DNA of 6,033 bases. Source: JBDLSY01 sp043777895. GTDB lineage: Bacteria; Pseudomonadota; Gammaproteobacteria; Burkholderiales; Burkholderiaceae_C. This document shows positions 5,786-6,033 of the stretch, piece after piece; positions within the stretch are counted from its first letter, which is position 1, and every line of letters begins with the position of its first letter. Location: assembly GCA_043777895.1 (NCBI GenBank), contig JAYWHD010000146.1, positions 1 through 6,033 of the forward strand, read 5' to 3'. The notes below the pieces were generated by a model that was not told the origin of the DNA, made no database searches, and saw only the letters and a list, made by a program, of their open reading frames with translations. The translations under genes and the position numbers were made by a program.

Positions 5786-6033
5786 CAAAATGCCCACATA
5801 CCTTGGGTCTCTACTTCTAATAAGTCACCTTTGCGTTTAAGTATAAAAAAGCCATTTTCGTGGGCTTCATCGGCGACTGAATTATCAATATTAAAACTAG
5901 CGATTCCACCATATATTTTAAAATCTTTGTATTGTGGAAACGCTTGGCGATACGTGCGAATCGTATTCTGTAGCTGCACAATGTTTTTAGTCCTAGCACG
6001 GTATTTAACTTCAATAATCGCTAAACTGCTGCC
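5785..6033 (-). CDS. C-terminal part of a PD-(D/E)xK nuclease-like protein (5' end outside window)
   Basis: The frame is open from the right edge of the window to a TGA at 5785-5787, giving 82 residues and no start within view; a GTG at 5979 lies mid-protein and is not the true start. The visible part begins GSSLAIIEVKYRARTKNI, where E8-V-K10 matches the E-x-K half of a PD-(D/E)xK nuclease core, and the missing upstream part would carry the first acidic residue. The core is followed by a helix (VQLQNTIRTYRQAFPQYK), the strand FKIYGGIASF, another helix (SVADEAHENG) and the strand FFILKRKGDLLEV. This order is typical of a family of hypothetical proteins with PD-(D/E)xK-like folds found in many filamentous and sulfur-oxidising gammaproteobacteria and cyanobacteria. 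Its role is unknown; nuclease activity is an inference. It lies 86 nt upstream of proS on the same strand and could share its transcript. Confidence 0.78.
   Translation of the reverse strand, partial: GSSLAIIEVKYRARTKNIVQLQNTIRTYRQAFPQYKDFKIYGGIASFNIDNSVADEAHENGFFILKRKGDLLEVETQGMWAF

Noticed and set aside
1..6033. CRISPR array, tRNA or rRNA gene, transposase or integration site
   Set aside because: No regularly spaced repeats, cloverleaf or rRNA-like stretch, transposase motif or flanking target duplication was seen by eye.

Overview
The window suggests an AT-rich gammaproteobacterial chromosome. The only housekeeping gene, prolyl-tRNA synthetase, is of the long bacterial type with an editing domain inserted between class II motifs 2 and 3, as in Escherichia coli. 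The flanking genes are lower in GC than proS, which fits accessory DNA beside a core gene. The species cannot be named from this window.

Layout, left to right. (1) Positions 2-643 hold two plus-strand genes: the 3' end of an unrecognised protein gene and a 46-residue small protein with a good ribosome binding site. They end at a strong hairpin terminator (663-687), which also lies just past the end of the opposing operon. (2) Positions 689-3847, minus strand, are a two-gene restriction-modification locus. The upstream gene encodes a fused nuclease-methyltransferase subunit: an N-terminal PD-(D/E)xK nuclease, then a gamma-type N6-adenine methylase with motifs X, I and IV. The downstream gene encodes a specificity subunit with two target-recognition domains. 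There is no separate HsdR gene in the window, and this architecture matches BcgI-like type IIB systems. The fused gene is split by a one-base frameshift at a run of seven A (minus strand, 2251-2257); joining the frames gives about 676 residues. (3) An imperfect inverted repeat (3863-3917) separates proS from the restriction-modification genes. (4) proS (3929-5698, minus strand) is full length, with a 15-residue Asn/Asp/Lys/Ser insert in the editing domain. (5) A short palindrome-rich gap precedes the 3' end of a minus-strand gene for a PD-(D/E)xK nuclease-like protein, cut by the window edge.

How the parts work together. In an intact BcgI-like system the specificity subunit picks a bipartite DNA site, and the fused subunit either methylates adenine in it or cuts on both sides. 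Here the recognition subunit and the nuclease and methylase motifs are preserved, but the methylase C-terminal part is out of frame. The system is therefore either switched off, switchable, or miscalled in the sequence. The most interesting signals are this frameshift, a 24-nt-period repeat in the specificity gene at the place known in type I enzymes to set the spacer length of the recognition site, and the large hairpin just before the start codon of the fused gene, which has no visible Shine-Dalgarno sequence.
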